This document shows, piece after piece, positions 1 to 6,181 of a stretch of DNA of 11,666 nt. How positions within the stretch are numbered: position 1 is the first letter of the stretch; every line of letters starts with the position of its first letter. The notes beneath the pieces are model-generated. The model searched no databases. It had not been told where the DNA came from and was given only the letters and a program-made list of their open reading frames with translations. The stretch is from Phycisphaerales bacterium UBA4658 (GTDB lineage: Bacteria; Planctomycetota; Phycisphaerae; Phycisphaerales; UBA1924), in NCBI GenBank assembly GCA_002405485.1, contig DHLW01000135.1:2895-14560 (forward strand), read 5' to 3'. Made by a program: the position numbers and the translations under genes.

Positions 1-1
1 C

Positions 2-226
2 GGCGGGGTTTTCGGGAGCATCCTGATGCTGCTGGCGTGGGCCGGCGGCATCATCTTCCCCATGGGCTACGGCATGGTCGGTTTGTACAAGCTCTGGCGC
101 ATGTCCCACTGGGTGCTGCTCAACCATGTCACCGCCGACGCCCGCGACGAGCGGCTTCGGGCTCGGGCAAGTCGGGTCCTGCAGCAGCCCTCCGCAAAGC
201 CGCCGACAGCAGACAGGCCTCGCTGA
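2..226 (+). CDS. C-terminal fragment of a small membrane protein, function unknown
   Basis: The frame is open from the left edge of the window, so the start lies upstream; 74 residues are visible before the TGA. The first ~30 are strongly hydrophobic and glycine-rich (about GSILMLLAWAGGIIFPMGYG), consistent with one transmembrane segment or hairpin. They are followed by YKLWRMSHW, which could lie at the membrane interface, and a ~40-residue polar tail rich in Arg, Ala and Pro that is probably cytoplasmic. I do not recognise the family. The stop is 16 bases before the likely mnmA start, so the two genes are probably co-transcribed. An ATG at 26 lies in frame, but the hydrophobic reading continues upstream of it, so 26 is probably not the true start. 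Confidence 0.55.
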   Translation, partial: GGVFGSILMLLAWAGGIIFPMGYGMVGLYKLWRMSHWVLLNHVTADARDERLRARASRVLQQPSAKPPTADRPR

Positions 227-242
227 CCCTACGATTGCCGAC

Positions 243-1475
243 ATGGCAAGAGGCGCAAAGGGCAAGGTGCTTGTGGCGATGAGCGGCGGAGTCGATTCCT
301 CCGTGGCCGCCGCCCTGCTCAAGCGGGAGGGATACGACGTCGTCGGGGTCTTCATGCGTCTGGGCTCTCCGGGAGAGGCCATCGATGTCCTGGCGCCCCT
401 CGACGATCAGGTCTGCGACGCGGGTGCGAAGAAGTCGGTCAAGATCGGCCACCAGGGATGCTGTTCGATCAACGATGCGGCCGACGCTCGTCTGGTCGCC
501 GCCGAACTCGACGTGCCGTTCTATGTCGTGAACTTCAAGAAGGACTTCGGTCGGATCATCGACTATTTCGTCGACGAGTACGTCGCCGGCCGAACGCCCA
601 ATCCCTGTGTGCGATGCAATGACTGGCTGAAGTTCGGCAAGCTCCACGACTATGCCACGCAGATCGGCGCCGACTTTGTCGCAAGCGGTCACTACGCGAG
701 GGTGGGAAGCCGGGGGGTGGATGCCGGGCTTGGCCCGGATCCCCCTGACCGCTGCCTTCTTCGCGCTCTCGACCACTCCAAGGACCAGTCCTATGTCCTG
801 TTCGGGGTTCCGCGTCAGCAGCTCCGCCGCATGCTCCTGCCGATCGGCGGAATGCACAAGACGCGGGTGCGCGATCTCGCCCGGGAGCTCGGGCTGCCCA
901 CATTCGACAAGCCCGATTCGCAGGAAATCTGCTTCGTTCCAGACAACGACTATGCCGGGCTCGTCGAACGCATGAGGCCCAACGCCGCCGCGGAGGGCGA
1001 CATCATTGACCCACAGGGACGCGTGATCGGCACCCATGCCGGGCAGCACCGGTTCACGATCGGCCAGCGCCGAGGCGTGGGTGTCGCGCTCGGGCATCCG
1101 ATCTTCGTGGTGAACAAGGATCCCGCCAGCAATCGCATCACCGTCGGTCCCCCAGAGCAGCTCATGGTCGACGCCTGTGTCGCCGACGAGGCCAACTGGC
1201 TTGTGGAGCCCCCAGCGCCCGACCGGACGCTGCGCGTCCTCGCCAAGTACAGGTACAACACCCAGGCAGCTCCCGCGACCGTCCATGCCCTCGATGATCG
1301 CCCATGCGACTCTCCGACACCCAGCGGCCGCTTCGGCAGGTTCCACGTGGCCTTCGACGAGCCGCAGAAAGCCGTCGCCATCGGGCAGGCAGTCGTGCTG
1401 TACGCCTTCAATGAGCCCGATCTCGTGCTCGGCGGAGGCTGGATCGGTTCGACCAAGACCGGCGCCGGGCAATGA
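243..1475 (+). CDS. mnmA: tRNA-specific 2-thiouridylase MnmA
   Basis: MnmA puts the 2-thio group on U34 of tRNA(Lys/Glu/Gln): it adenylates C2 of the uridine with ATP and then transfers persulfide sulfur. The 410-residue product is somewhat longer than E. coli MnmA (about 370). It opens with the PP-loop ATP-binding motif SGGVDSS (residues 14-20). TPNPCVRCN (118-126) carries the cysteine equivalent to E. coli Cys102, here Cys125. DSQEICFVPD carries the equivalent of Cys199, here Cys230. GHYARV and FTIGQRRGVGVALG (central domain) are also typical, followed by a C-terminal beta-barrel. Oddities are Cys122, where E. coli has Asp, and an insertion after the PP-loop region with Cys58 and a GCCS motif (Cys73, Cys74). 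The ATG at 243 fits the family N-terminus (short basic lead, then KVLVAMSGGVDSS). The frame is open upstream to 126 but that stretch overlaps the previous gene. No clear Shine-Dalgarno is visible. Confidence 0.95.
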   Translation: MARGAKGKVLVAMSGGVDSSVAAALLKREGYDVVGVFMRLGSPGEAIDVLAPLDDQVCDAGAKKSVKIGHQGCCSINDAADARLVAAELDVPFYVVNFKKDFGRIIDYFVDEYVAGRTPNPCVRCNDWLKFGKLHDYATQIGADFVASGHYARVGSRGVDAGLGPDPPDRCLLRALDHSKDQSYVLFGVPRQQLRRMLLPIGGMHKTRVRDLARELGLPTFDKPDSQEICFVPDNDYAGLVERMRPNAAAEGDIIDPQGRVIGTHAGQHRFTIGQRRGVGVALGHPIFVVNKDPASNRITVGPPEQLMVDACVADEANWLVEPPAPDRTLRVLAKYRYNTQAAPATVHALDDRPCDSPTPSGRFGRFHVAFDEPQKAVAIGQAVVLYAFNEPDLVLGGGWIGSTKTGAGQ

Positions 1476-1498
1476 GCAGCACTCACGCCCAGCAATGA

Positions 1499-1523
1499 AA
1501 CAGGCCGCACTCGGCGGCCTGTT
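1499..1523. terminator. Hairpin between convergent mnmA and pseudopilin genes
   Basis: A perfect 10-bp inverted repeat (AACAGGCCGC at 1499-1508, GCGGCCTGTT at 1514-1523) encloses a 5-nt loop, 23 bases after the mnmA stop and 48 bases from the end of the opposing gene. It is symmetric, so it could serve both transcripts. Neither strand has a good U-tract (only AAA at 1498-1500, read as UUU on the minus strand), so it is either a weak bidirectional terminator or an mRNA 3'-end stabiliser. Confidence 0.6.
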
Positions 1524-1570
1524 CTGGTGATCGGCTGTGAACGATCGGCACCCTGAAGCGAAGCCCGAAA

Positions 1571-2476
1571 TCAGTCCATCGTCTGGGTGCGTCGGCTGCG
1601 ATTCGGGTCCACGACGTTCACCGACTGGCCGGCCCGATTGCTGGTCGAGAAGAAGGTGTCGTGCACGTTCCCCTTGAGGAACTCGGCATGCCCGTCGGTG
1701 AAGACGAAGTTGCCTCCGTCCCTTCCGTGATTGTCTTCCGGGCCGTAGAACCCCGGCCGGGTCTTGCCCGCCACGGAGTTATCCTGCCCGCCACCTGCTC
1801 CGTACCACGCATCGGTCGAAACGTCCGGGGCGAGGGTCTCGTCACCCCAGATCGGGGCCGGCTTGACGATCACCGCCTCGTCGGTCTTCATCCCGGCGAT
1901 GTACAGGTAGCTGATGTTGTACGAGACAACGTCCTCCTGGTTCCGGGGCGGACGCGGGATCTTGGTTCGGCCCGCGGAAAGCGCCGCCGCAAGACTCTGG
2001 CGGAGCGAGAACGGGCGCCAGTTGTAAAAGATGTCCAGCCGATCTGAGGGACAGTACAGCACGCCGAAGCCCTCGATGTACTGGGCCAGCAGCGGCGAGA
2101 TGGACGTGCTCGGATAAAACTGGTCATCCGGGTTGCCGCTCAGCCCGGTGAAGCCGTCACCCGGGCTGATGGTCCCGTCTCCCCTCTGGAACAGGCTGAA
2201 CAGCCCGGCGACTCCGCCGTAGCGGTACACCAGGTCGAGATTCGGGGACGTGGTCGACCCGGGAGGAATCGGATACCAGTCCTTGTTCTCCTGGGCATAC
2301 AGCGCCATGGCCACACCCATCTGCCGGGTGTTGCTCAGGCACACCGCCGACCGGCTTGCGGCTCGGGCCTTGCCGAGCGCCGGTAGGAGGATGCCCACAA
2401 GAAGGGCGATAATCGCGATGACAACAAGAAGCTCGATGAGCGTGAACGCGGCGGAGCGAGGCCGAGGGCTCGTCAT
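1571..2476 (-). CDS. Type II secretion/pilus pseudopilin-like protein (prepilin leader, H-x(n)-DG type)
   Basis: The product of 301 residues starts with a short basic lead ([10 protein letters not shown]), then [16 protein letters not shown], the class III prepilin signal. Cleavage by prepilin peptidase would fall after Ala10; most prepilins have Gly there. Glu15 is the +5 glutamate needed for assembly. The ~20-residue hydrophobic helix continues through [11 protein letters not shown]. The globular part has the motif [18 protein letters not shown] near the C-terminus, matching the processing-associated H-X9-DG domain expanded in planctomycetes, although here 10 rather than 9 residues separate His from Asp-Gly. 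The protein is probably exported and membrane-anchored as a pseudopilin; its partner machinery is not in the window. An in-frame GTG at 2494 would add six residues, but GGAAAG (2485-2490, minus strand) lies 8 nt before the ATG at 2476 and favours that start. Confidence 0.85.
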   Translation of the reverse strand: MTSPRPRSAAFTLIELLVVIAIIALLVGILLPALGKARAASRSAVCLSNTRQMGVAMALYAQENKDWYPIPPGSTTSPNLDLVYRYGGVAGLFSLFQRGDGTISPGDGFTGLSGNPDDQFYPSTSISPLLAQYIEGFGVLYCPSDRLDIFYNWRPFSLRQSLAAALSAGRTKIPRPPRNQEDVVSYNISYLYIAGMKTDEAVIVKPAPIWGDETLAPDVSTDAWYGAGGGQDNSVAGKTRPGFYGPEDNHGRDGGNFVFTDGHAEFLKGNVHDTFFSTSNRAGQSVNVVDPNRSRRTQTMD

Positions 2477-2574
2477 GAACGTGGCTTTCCGCACACGGGG
2501 GGGAGAGAAAAGGTCCAGCAGTGGTCAGAACGACACACCAAGGAAACTCTGGGGATGCTGACGACTCTGTGTGG

Positions 2575-2602
2575 ATTGTGCGGTTTCTTTCGGTCCTGTC
2601 AA
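2575..2602 (-). promoter_or_regulatory. Candidate sigma70-type promoter for the pseudopilin gene
   Basis: Read on the minus strand, a perfect -35 TTGACA (2602 down to 2597) is followed after 16 nt by CACAAT (2580 to 2575), which matches TATAAT at four of six positions. Initiation would be near 2568, giving a leader of about 90 nt. This is a sequence match only; planctomycete promoters are poorly characterised. Confidence 0.4.
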
Positions 2603-2643
2603 GTCGTCACCTCTTGAAAGTACGTTCTGGGCGGACCGGGGCT

Positions 2644-2655
2644 GCACGATCGTGC
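2644..2655. promoter_or_regulatory. 12-bp perfect palindrome, possible operator
   Basis: GCACGATCGTGC is a perfect palindrome in the divergent intergenic region, about 42 bp upstream of the minus-strand -35 and about 300 bp upstream of the dockerin-protein start. Its form fits a dimeric helix-turn-helix regulator site, but there is one copy only and no regulator gene nearby. The rest of 2495-2828 shows no convincing gene. Confidence 0.2.
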
Positions 2656-2828
2656 GAGTTCGATGCCGATTTTCCCCATCCGACTCCATGGTCATCTGCC
2701 CGGCATTTTCCCTGATGAAAAATCGTTCAGGGCGGCGTTTTTGAGAATCTCCCAAGGTTTCTTCTGGTTTCGGCTCTTGACGAGGGTGTCCATTGAAAAC
2801 AGCCGGTTCCGAGCACGGAATTCTGTTG

Positions 2829-2942
2829 GTACCCGAGAAAACGCCGGGTACTCTGGAGGACACCACGCGATTCCTCGTGGCGTGTCTGTTTGCCCAGTTG
2901 TGGGGGTATTGACCCCCTCCAGAGTTCCTTCCGTAAGGAGGT
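2829..2942 (+). promoter_or_regulatory. Structured 5' leader of the secreted dockerin protein, possible translational switch
   Basis: Several helices can be drawn by eye in the 118 bases before the start codon. P0 pairs 2829-2835 with 2845-2851 (GTACCCG/CGGGTAC, 7 bp). P1 pairs 2850-2859 with 2916-2925 (ACTCTGGAGG/CCTCCAGAGT, 10 bp perfect). P2 lies inside P1 and pairs 2859-2862 with 2883-2886 and 2863-2867 with 2876-2880, with a 2-nt bulge. P3 pairs 2902-2907 with 2912-2917 (GGGGGT/ACCCCC). The 3' arm of P1 contains CCTCC (2916-2920), which is also complementary to the Shine-Dalgarno core GGAGG (2937-2941). A short hairpin (2926-2930 with 2935-2939) would also mask the Shine-Dalgarno. P1 and the masked states are therefore mutually exclusive. 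It matches no riboswitch class I know. No convincing promoter was found upstream, so the transcript start is unknown. Confidence 0.4.
2934..2942 (+). promoter_or_regulatory. Perfect Shine-Dalgarno fixing the start of the dockerin protein
   Basis: TAAGGAGGT is the full complement of the 16S rRNA 3' end, with its GGAGG core five bases before the ATG at 2947. It rules out the in-frame TTG at 2890 as the start, and the ATG is followed at once by a signal peptide. It is unusually strong compared with the other genes here, most of which have no clear site. Confidence 0.85.
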
Positions 2943-2946
2943 TTTC

Positions 2947-5136
2947 ATGCGTCTGTCTCGCTTTGCCGCCGGCATCGCCATGCTGGCGGGTACGTCCGCA
3001 TCTCTCGCCCAAACGATCGACGGCACTCGTGACGCCTCGTACGGCACCGCGAAGTGGCTCCAGACCGTTCCCACCAGCTTTGGTGACAATCGCGCCGATC
3101 TCTGCCAGTCCATCGGCAACGGCGTTCGGGTCGCTCTGAACAACTCCAACACCGCCGGCGTGGATGGTTCCAACGGTGGGCCGTCAAGCGGCGCGGGAGT
3201 CATCACGGGCATTGAAATCGCGATTCCGCTCATCCAGCTCGGCAATCCGACTGGTCCGGTCCGCGTCACCGCGTTCAACTCGGGCGGGTTCTATGACTAC
3301 CTCTCCAATCAGGTGGTCGGTGGTCTCCCCGCGGGCACGGGCAATCTCGGCGGCAACGGATCGGGCGGGTTCCTCGGCGGCTCCGCTCCGCTGAACGGGA
3401 TCAACTTCAACAACTTCGCCGGTGACCAGTTCGTGTCCGTCGCGAACACCGCGGCGACGAACATCGGCTCCGTCACCATCGACGGCACCGCCGACGCCGC
3501 CTATGGCAGCGCGCTGTGGGTGCAGACGATCGGCACGGGCTTCGGCAACTCGACACTCGGGCAGATCGGCTTCGGCAACGGCTCCGAGATCGACGGGTTC
3601 TTCGCCCAGATCGCCACGGTGAGCGTGGATGGGCAGCCCGCCGCCCCGCACCTGATCATGGTGATCGCGGGCAACGTGAACACCGACTTCAACAAGGTCA
3701 GCATCTTCATCGACACCGGCGCGGCCGGCGGTCAGAACGTGCTCGCCAACAACAACCCCACCGCCGAAGGTCTGAACAACCACCAGGGCCTGACCTTCGA
3801 CAGCACGTTCGCGGCCAACTATTACATGAGCTTCCGCGCCGGCGGCGCCGAGCCGGTGACCTTCGCCGACTTCGCCCGCCTGCACATCGGCAACACCGGC
3901 AACGGTGGCGGCGGCGGCTTCCTCGGCGGCGGCGTGATCCCGCCCAACGCCATCGTCGGCACGGGCTCTGCCTGCCCGCCGAACCAGGCTGTGGCCGTTG
4001 GCAGCGAGCTCAACGCCGTCTACTCCACGGTGGATCGCGCCAACAACAAGCTCAATCTGTTCTTCGCCGGCAACTTCCGAGCCGACGACTTCCTCGCTCT
4101 GTTCTTCGACGTGAACGAGAATCCCGCCGGCGACCTTGGCCAGAACACGCTCCGCGGGCCGAGCTTCGACTTCGGGCCGGGCACCGCGAACGTGGACATC
4201 GGCATCGCTGACGGTGGCCGCGGATCGCTCAATCGCATGGGCTCCTTTGACGGGACCAACCCCGGCCTGACGTTCGATAGCAACTTCCACGCTGACTACT
4301 ACCTGAACATGCACGTCGAGAACGTGAACCGTCTCGTGAGCGACAGCGCGGTGCTGCGCACCAACGGTCGCTTGGTCACTGGTGGCGGCGGATCGCTCGA
4401 CTTCGGCGTGTTCCACGGGTTTGACATCCCGACCGTTCTGCCGTTCGACGGCAGCAACTGGTGCTGCGACTATCCGGGCGGCATCCAGCGTCAGGACGGG
4501 TTCCTCGGCAACGTCTTCAGCCACATCCCGGCGCGCGAGAGCAATCGCGTCCTGCAGGGCTACCTTGACAGCAACAGCAACGCCTTCCCCGCCAGCGATG
4601 CGGTCTGGGGCGACTGGCTCGGTGTGACGCCGAACCAGGGCAACCCGGTTGCGCCGCTCGCGCTGCGTCCGCGTGCGGGCCTGATCCGGGCAGCGATCAA
4701 CAACTCGAACGTGGGCGGGATCTCCGACACTTCGGCGACCGGCGCCGACTCGGTGACCACCGGCTTTGAGATGTCGATCGACCTCGGTGAGCTCGGCGCC
4801 ACGCCTCGCTCGCGAATCAAGCTCGCCGGATTCATCATCGGCGGCGGCTTCACGAACGTGAGCAACCAGATCATCGGCGCTCCGGCCGGCACGGCCAACC
4901 TCGGTGATCCGCGCCTCATCAACCTCTCCAGCGTCGCCGGTCAGCAGTGGATCCTCGCTGCGAGCTGCACCGCCGACCACGACCAGAACGGCGCCGTCGA
5001 GGTCAATGACATCTTCGGCTTCCTCAACGACTGGTTCGCGGGCAACCCGAGCACCAACATCAACGGTGGCATTCTCGAGGTCACCGACATCTTCGACTAC
5101 CTCAACCTGTGGTTCCAGGGCGACTGCCTCGGCTGA
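2947..5136 (+). CDS. Secreted modular protein with duplicated domains and C-terminal dockerin-like domain
   Basis: The 729-residue product is exported: MRLSRFAAGIAMLAGTSASLA is a typical signal peptide with cleavage near residue 21. Two domain types are duplicated in the order A-B-B-A. A1 (about 55-168) and A2 (about 574-672) share LNNSN/INNSN, LSNQVVGGLPAGTGNLG versus VSNQIIGAPAGTANLG, and a closing VAGQQW-like strand. B1 (about 205-330) and B2 (about 345-490) share GSEI/GSEL, AGNVNTDF/AGNFRADD and GLTFDSTFAANYY/GLTFDSNFHADYY. A lead strand, TIDGTRDASYG, recurs at about 177 as TIDGTADAAYG. Gly-rich GGFLGG linkers separate modules. The tail (674-729) has a calcium-loop pattern DHDQNGAVEVND, a second degenerate loop (NINGGILEVTD), and flanking Cys674 and Cys727, matching the dockerin-like domain common in Phycisphaerales surface proteins. 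Beta-rich extracellular binding or adhesion is inferred; no catalytic motif is seen. It is monocistronic. Confidence 0.85.
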   Translation: MRLSRFAAGIAMLAGTSASLAQTIDGTRDASYGTAKWLQTVPTSFGDNRADLCQSIGNGVRVALNNSNTAGVDGSNGGPSSGAGVITGIEIAIPLIQLGNPTGPVRVTAFNSGGFYDYLSNQVVGGLPAGTGNLGGNGSGGFLGGSAPLNGINFNNFAGDQFVSVANTAATNIGSVTIDGTADAAYGSALWVQTIGTGFGNSTLGQIGFGNGSEIDGFFAQIATVSVDGQPAAPHLIMVIAGNVNTDFNKVSIFIDTGAAGGQNVLANNNPTAEGLNNHQGLTFDSTFAANYYMSFRAGGAEPVTFADFARLHIGNTGNGGGGGFLGGGVIPPNAIVGTGSACPPNQAVAVGSELNAVYSTVDRANNKLNLFFAGNFRADDFLALFFDVNENPAGDLGQNTLRGPSFDFGPGTANVDIGIADGGRGSLNRMGSFDGTNPGLTFDSNFHADYYLNMHVENVNRLVSDSAVLRTNGRLVTGGGGSLDFGVFHGFDIPTVLPFDGSNWCCDYPGGIQRQDGFLGNVFSHIPARESNRVLQGYLDSNSNAFPASDAVWGDWLGVTPNQGNPVAPLALRPRAGLIRAAINNSNVGGISDTSATGADSVTTGFEMSIDLGELGATPRSRIKLAGFIIGGGFTNVSNQIIGAPAGTANLGDPRLINLSSVAGQQWILAASCTADHDQNGAVEVNDIFGFLNDWFAGNPSTNINGGILEVTDIFDYLNLWFQGDCLG

Positions 5137-5167
5137 TCGCCGGGCGATTCTGCCTGACACTCTGTCT

Positions 5168-5194
5168 GCGGGGCCCCGGCGTTCGGGGCTCCGC
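5168..5194 (+). other. GC-rich hairpin before the terminator
   Basis: GCGGGGCCCCG (5168-5178) pairs with CGGGGCTCCGC (5184-5194) over 11 bp with one G-U, around a 5-nt loop. No U-tract follows (TCAATACG), so it is not an intrinsic terminator by itself. It lies between the dockerin-protein stop and the terminator at 5211 and could protect the mRNA 3' end. Confidence 0.45.
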
Positions 5195-5210
5195 TCAATA
5201 CGACGACAAG

Positions 5211-5244
5211 GACCGCCGGGCGCGTGCTCGGCGGTCTTTTTTTT
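5211..5244 (+). terminator. Rho-independent terminator of the dockerin-protein gene
   Basis: GACCGCCG (5211-5218) pairs perfectly with CGGCGGTC (5229-5236) across a 10-nt loop, followed directly by eight T residues (5237-5244). It sits 75 bases after the stop codon on the plus strand and is the clearest terminator in the window. AAG before the stem can pair with the first U residues, but the minus strand lacks a U-tract, so it does not obviously serve the convergent methyltransferase gene. Confidence 0.88.
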
Positions 5245-5293
5245 CAGGTCCCCTGGCATGCTCGGCGGGCCGGACACCGCAACACGCCGAGCG

Positions 5294-6181
5294 TCAGATC
5301 TTCTTCATGATGAACAGGTAGTTGAACCCGCGCAAGAAGAAGTTCTGTTCCTCGGCGGTCTTGTGCCACTGCCCGTGCCCGAGCTTGGCGTTGTGCCGAA
5401 CAACGGCGATTATGTCGATGGGTGAGAACCGTCGCCTGAGCCGGTCGAAGAGCTCGAAACCAATCGGCATGAACTCGCCCGAGCCCTGCCCGGGATCGCC
5501 CTTGGAGCGTTTGCGCCAGGAGTCCGACACATAGAGCCCGAGGTATCGGCGGGGCTTGAGCACACGATGCAACTCGCAGATGACCATGTCCATGGCGTCG
5601 TAGTACGCGCCGGCGGAGCGATTGGCGCCGGCGTCGAGCTTGCCGATGCACCTTGGGTCGTCGGAATAGTGCACGTGCGTGGAGTATGGGGGATCGATGA
5701 ACACGAAATCCACGGAGGCGTCGCCAAGCGGGAGCGCTCGTGCGTCGGCCTGCCGGATGTCCTGTCGACGAGGGACCAGATCGAAGCCCACGCCCCGACG
5801 ACCGAGGTCAGCGCAGACGTCCAGCGTCGTGCCCGAGCCGCACATCGGATCCAGGACGAGGTCGTTCTCGCGCGTGTAGCGGGTCAGGAGCTGCCAGATC
5901 ACCCACGAGGGCGACGCCCCGACATACTCCCGGTCGCCCTGCATCGCGCTCACAAGGACCCGCTTGCCCGTTGCATCGGTCCGGAACACGTCGTAATGCT
6001 GGCTGGGATACTCCCACAGCGTCGTGGTCTGCGGTCGAAGCGGGGGACGCTTGCCAGGCGGCGGTGAGCCGCCCCGAACACCCTCATCTCGCGATGGCGA
6101 CGGACGAGCGCTCCTGGGGCCGGACGGCGCGGGGCCGTCAGAACGCCGACGTGGACTCGGACCGCCGGTGCCCTGGCTCAC
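5294..6181 (-). CDS. Solitary DNA methyltransferase-like protein (N6_N4_Mtase/TRM11-like fold)
   Basis: This is an AdoMet-dependent methyltransferase of 295 residues. Motif I, DPMCGSGTT (111-119), binds AdoMet. GVGFDLVPRR (130-139) ends the second strand with its acidic residue. ADARALPLGDASVDFVF leads to the catalytic DPPY (163-166). DPPY is usual for amino (N6-adenine/N4-cytosine) methyltransferases. The order motif I then DPPY is that of alpha/gamma rather than beta types, and it is also found in TRM11-like RNA enzymes, so the substrate is uncertain. After DPPY come YSDDPRCIGKLDAGA, HRVLKPRRYLGLYVSDSW and NFFLRGFNYLFIMKK, which look family-specific. Residues 1-50 are Pro/Arg/Ser/Gly-rich and probably disordered. 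The GTG start (6179-6181) overlaps the nrnA TGA, suggesting translational coupling. No restriction endonuclease or specificity gene is adjacent, so it looks like an orphan enzyme. Confidence 0.8.
   Translation of the reverse strand: MSQGTGGPSPRRRSDGPAPSGPRSARPSPSRDEGVRGGSPPPGKRPPLRPQTTTLWEYPSQHYDVFRTDATGKRVLVSAMQGDREYVGASPSWVIWQLLTRYTRENDLVLDPMCGSGTTLDVCADLGRRGVGFDLVPRRQDIRQADARALPLGDASVDFVFIDPPYSTHVHYSDDPRCIGKLDAGANRSAGAYYDAMDMVICELHRVLKPRRYLGLYVSDSWRKRSKGDPGQGSGEFMPIGFELFDRLRRRFSPIDIIAVVRHNAKLGHGQWHKTAEEQNFFLRGFNYLFIMKKI

Noticed and set aside
129..1472. Open reading frame of 447 codons on the minus strand opposite mnmA
   Set aside because: It is a shadow of the GC-rich third positions of mnmA; its translation is Asp/Gly/Val/Arg-rich with no recognisable domain, while mnmA carries all family motifs.
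2710..2740. Hairpin CCCTGA/TCAGGG followed by a T-run, terminator-like
   Set aside because: The stem is only 6 bp with an 11-nt loop, the T-run begins five bases after the stem, and no upstream plus-strand gene would need it.
2777..2822. TTGACG and TTGAAA as -35 elements for the dockerin-protein promoter
   Set aside because: No acceptable -10 hexamer lies 16-18 bases downstream of either, so no plus-strand promoter is claimed.
2525..3012. Possible small minus-strand genes in the intergenic region (113 and 106 codons)
   Set aside because: No Shine-Dalgarno, no recognisable domain, and both overlap the structured leader or the start of the plus-strand gene.
3516..4211. Plus-strand Arg-rich frame of 231 codons inside the dockerin protein
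   Set aside because: Out-of-frame reading of the real gene; extreme Arg/Gln/His composition is typical of a shifted GC-rich frame.
3184..5277. Open reading frame of 697 codons on the minus strand opposite the dockerin protein
   Set aside because: The translation is compositionally biased (Val/Ala/Glu/Arg) without motifs, and it runs across the strong plus-strand terminator. The plus-strand gene has a perfect Shine-Dalgarno, a signal peptide and recognisable domains.
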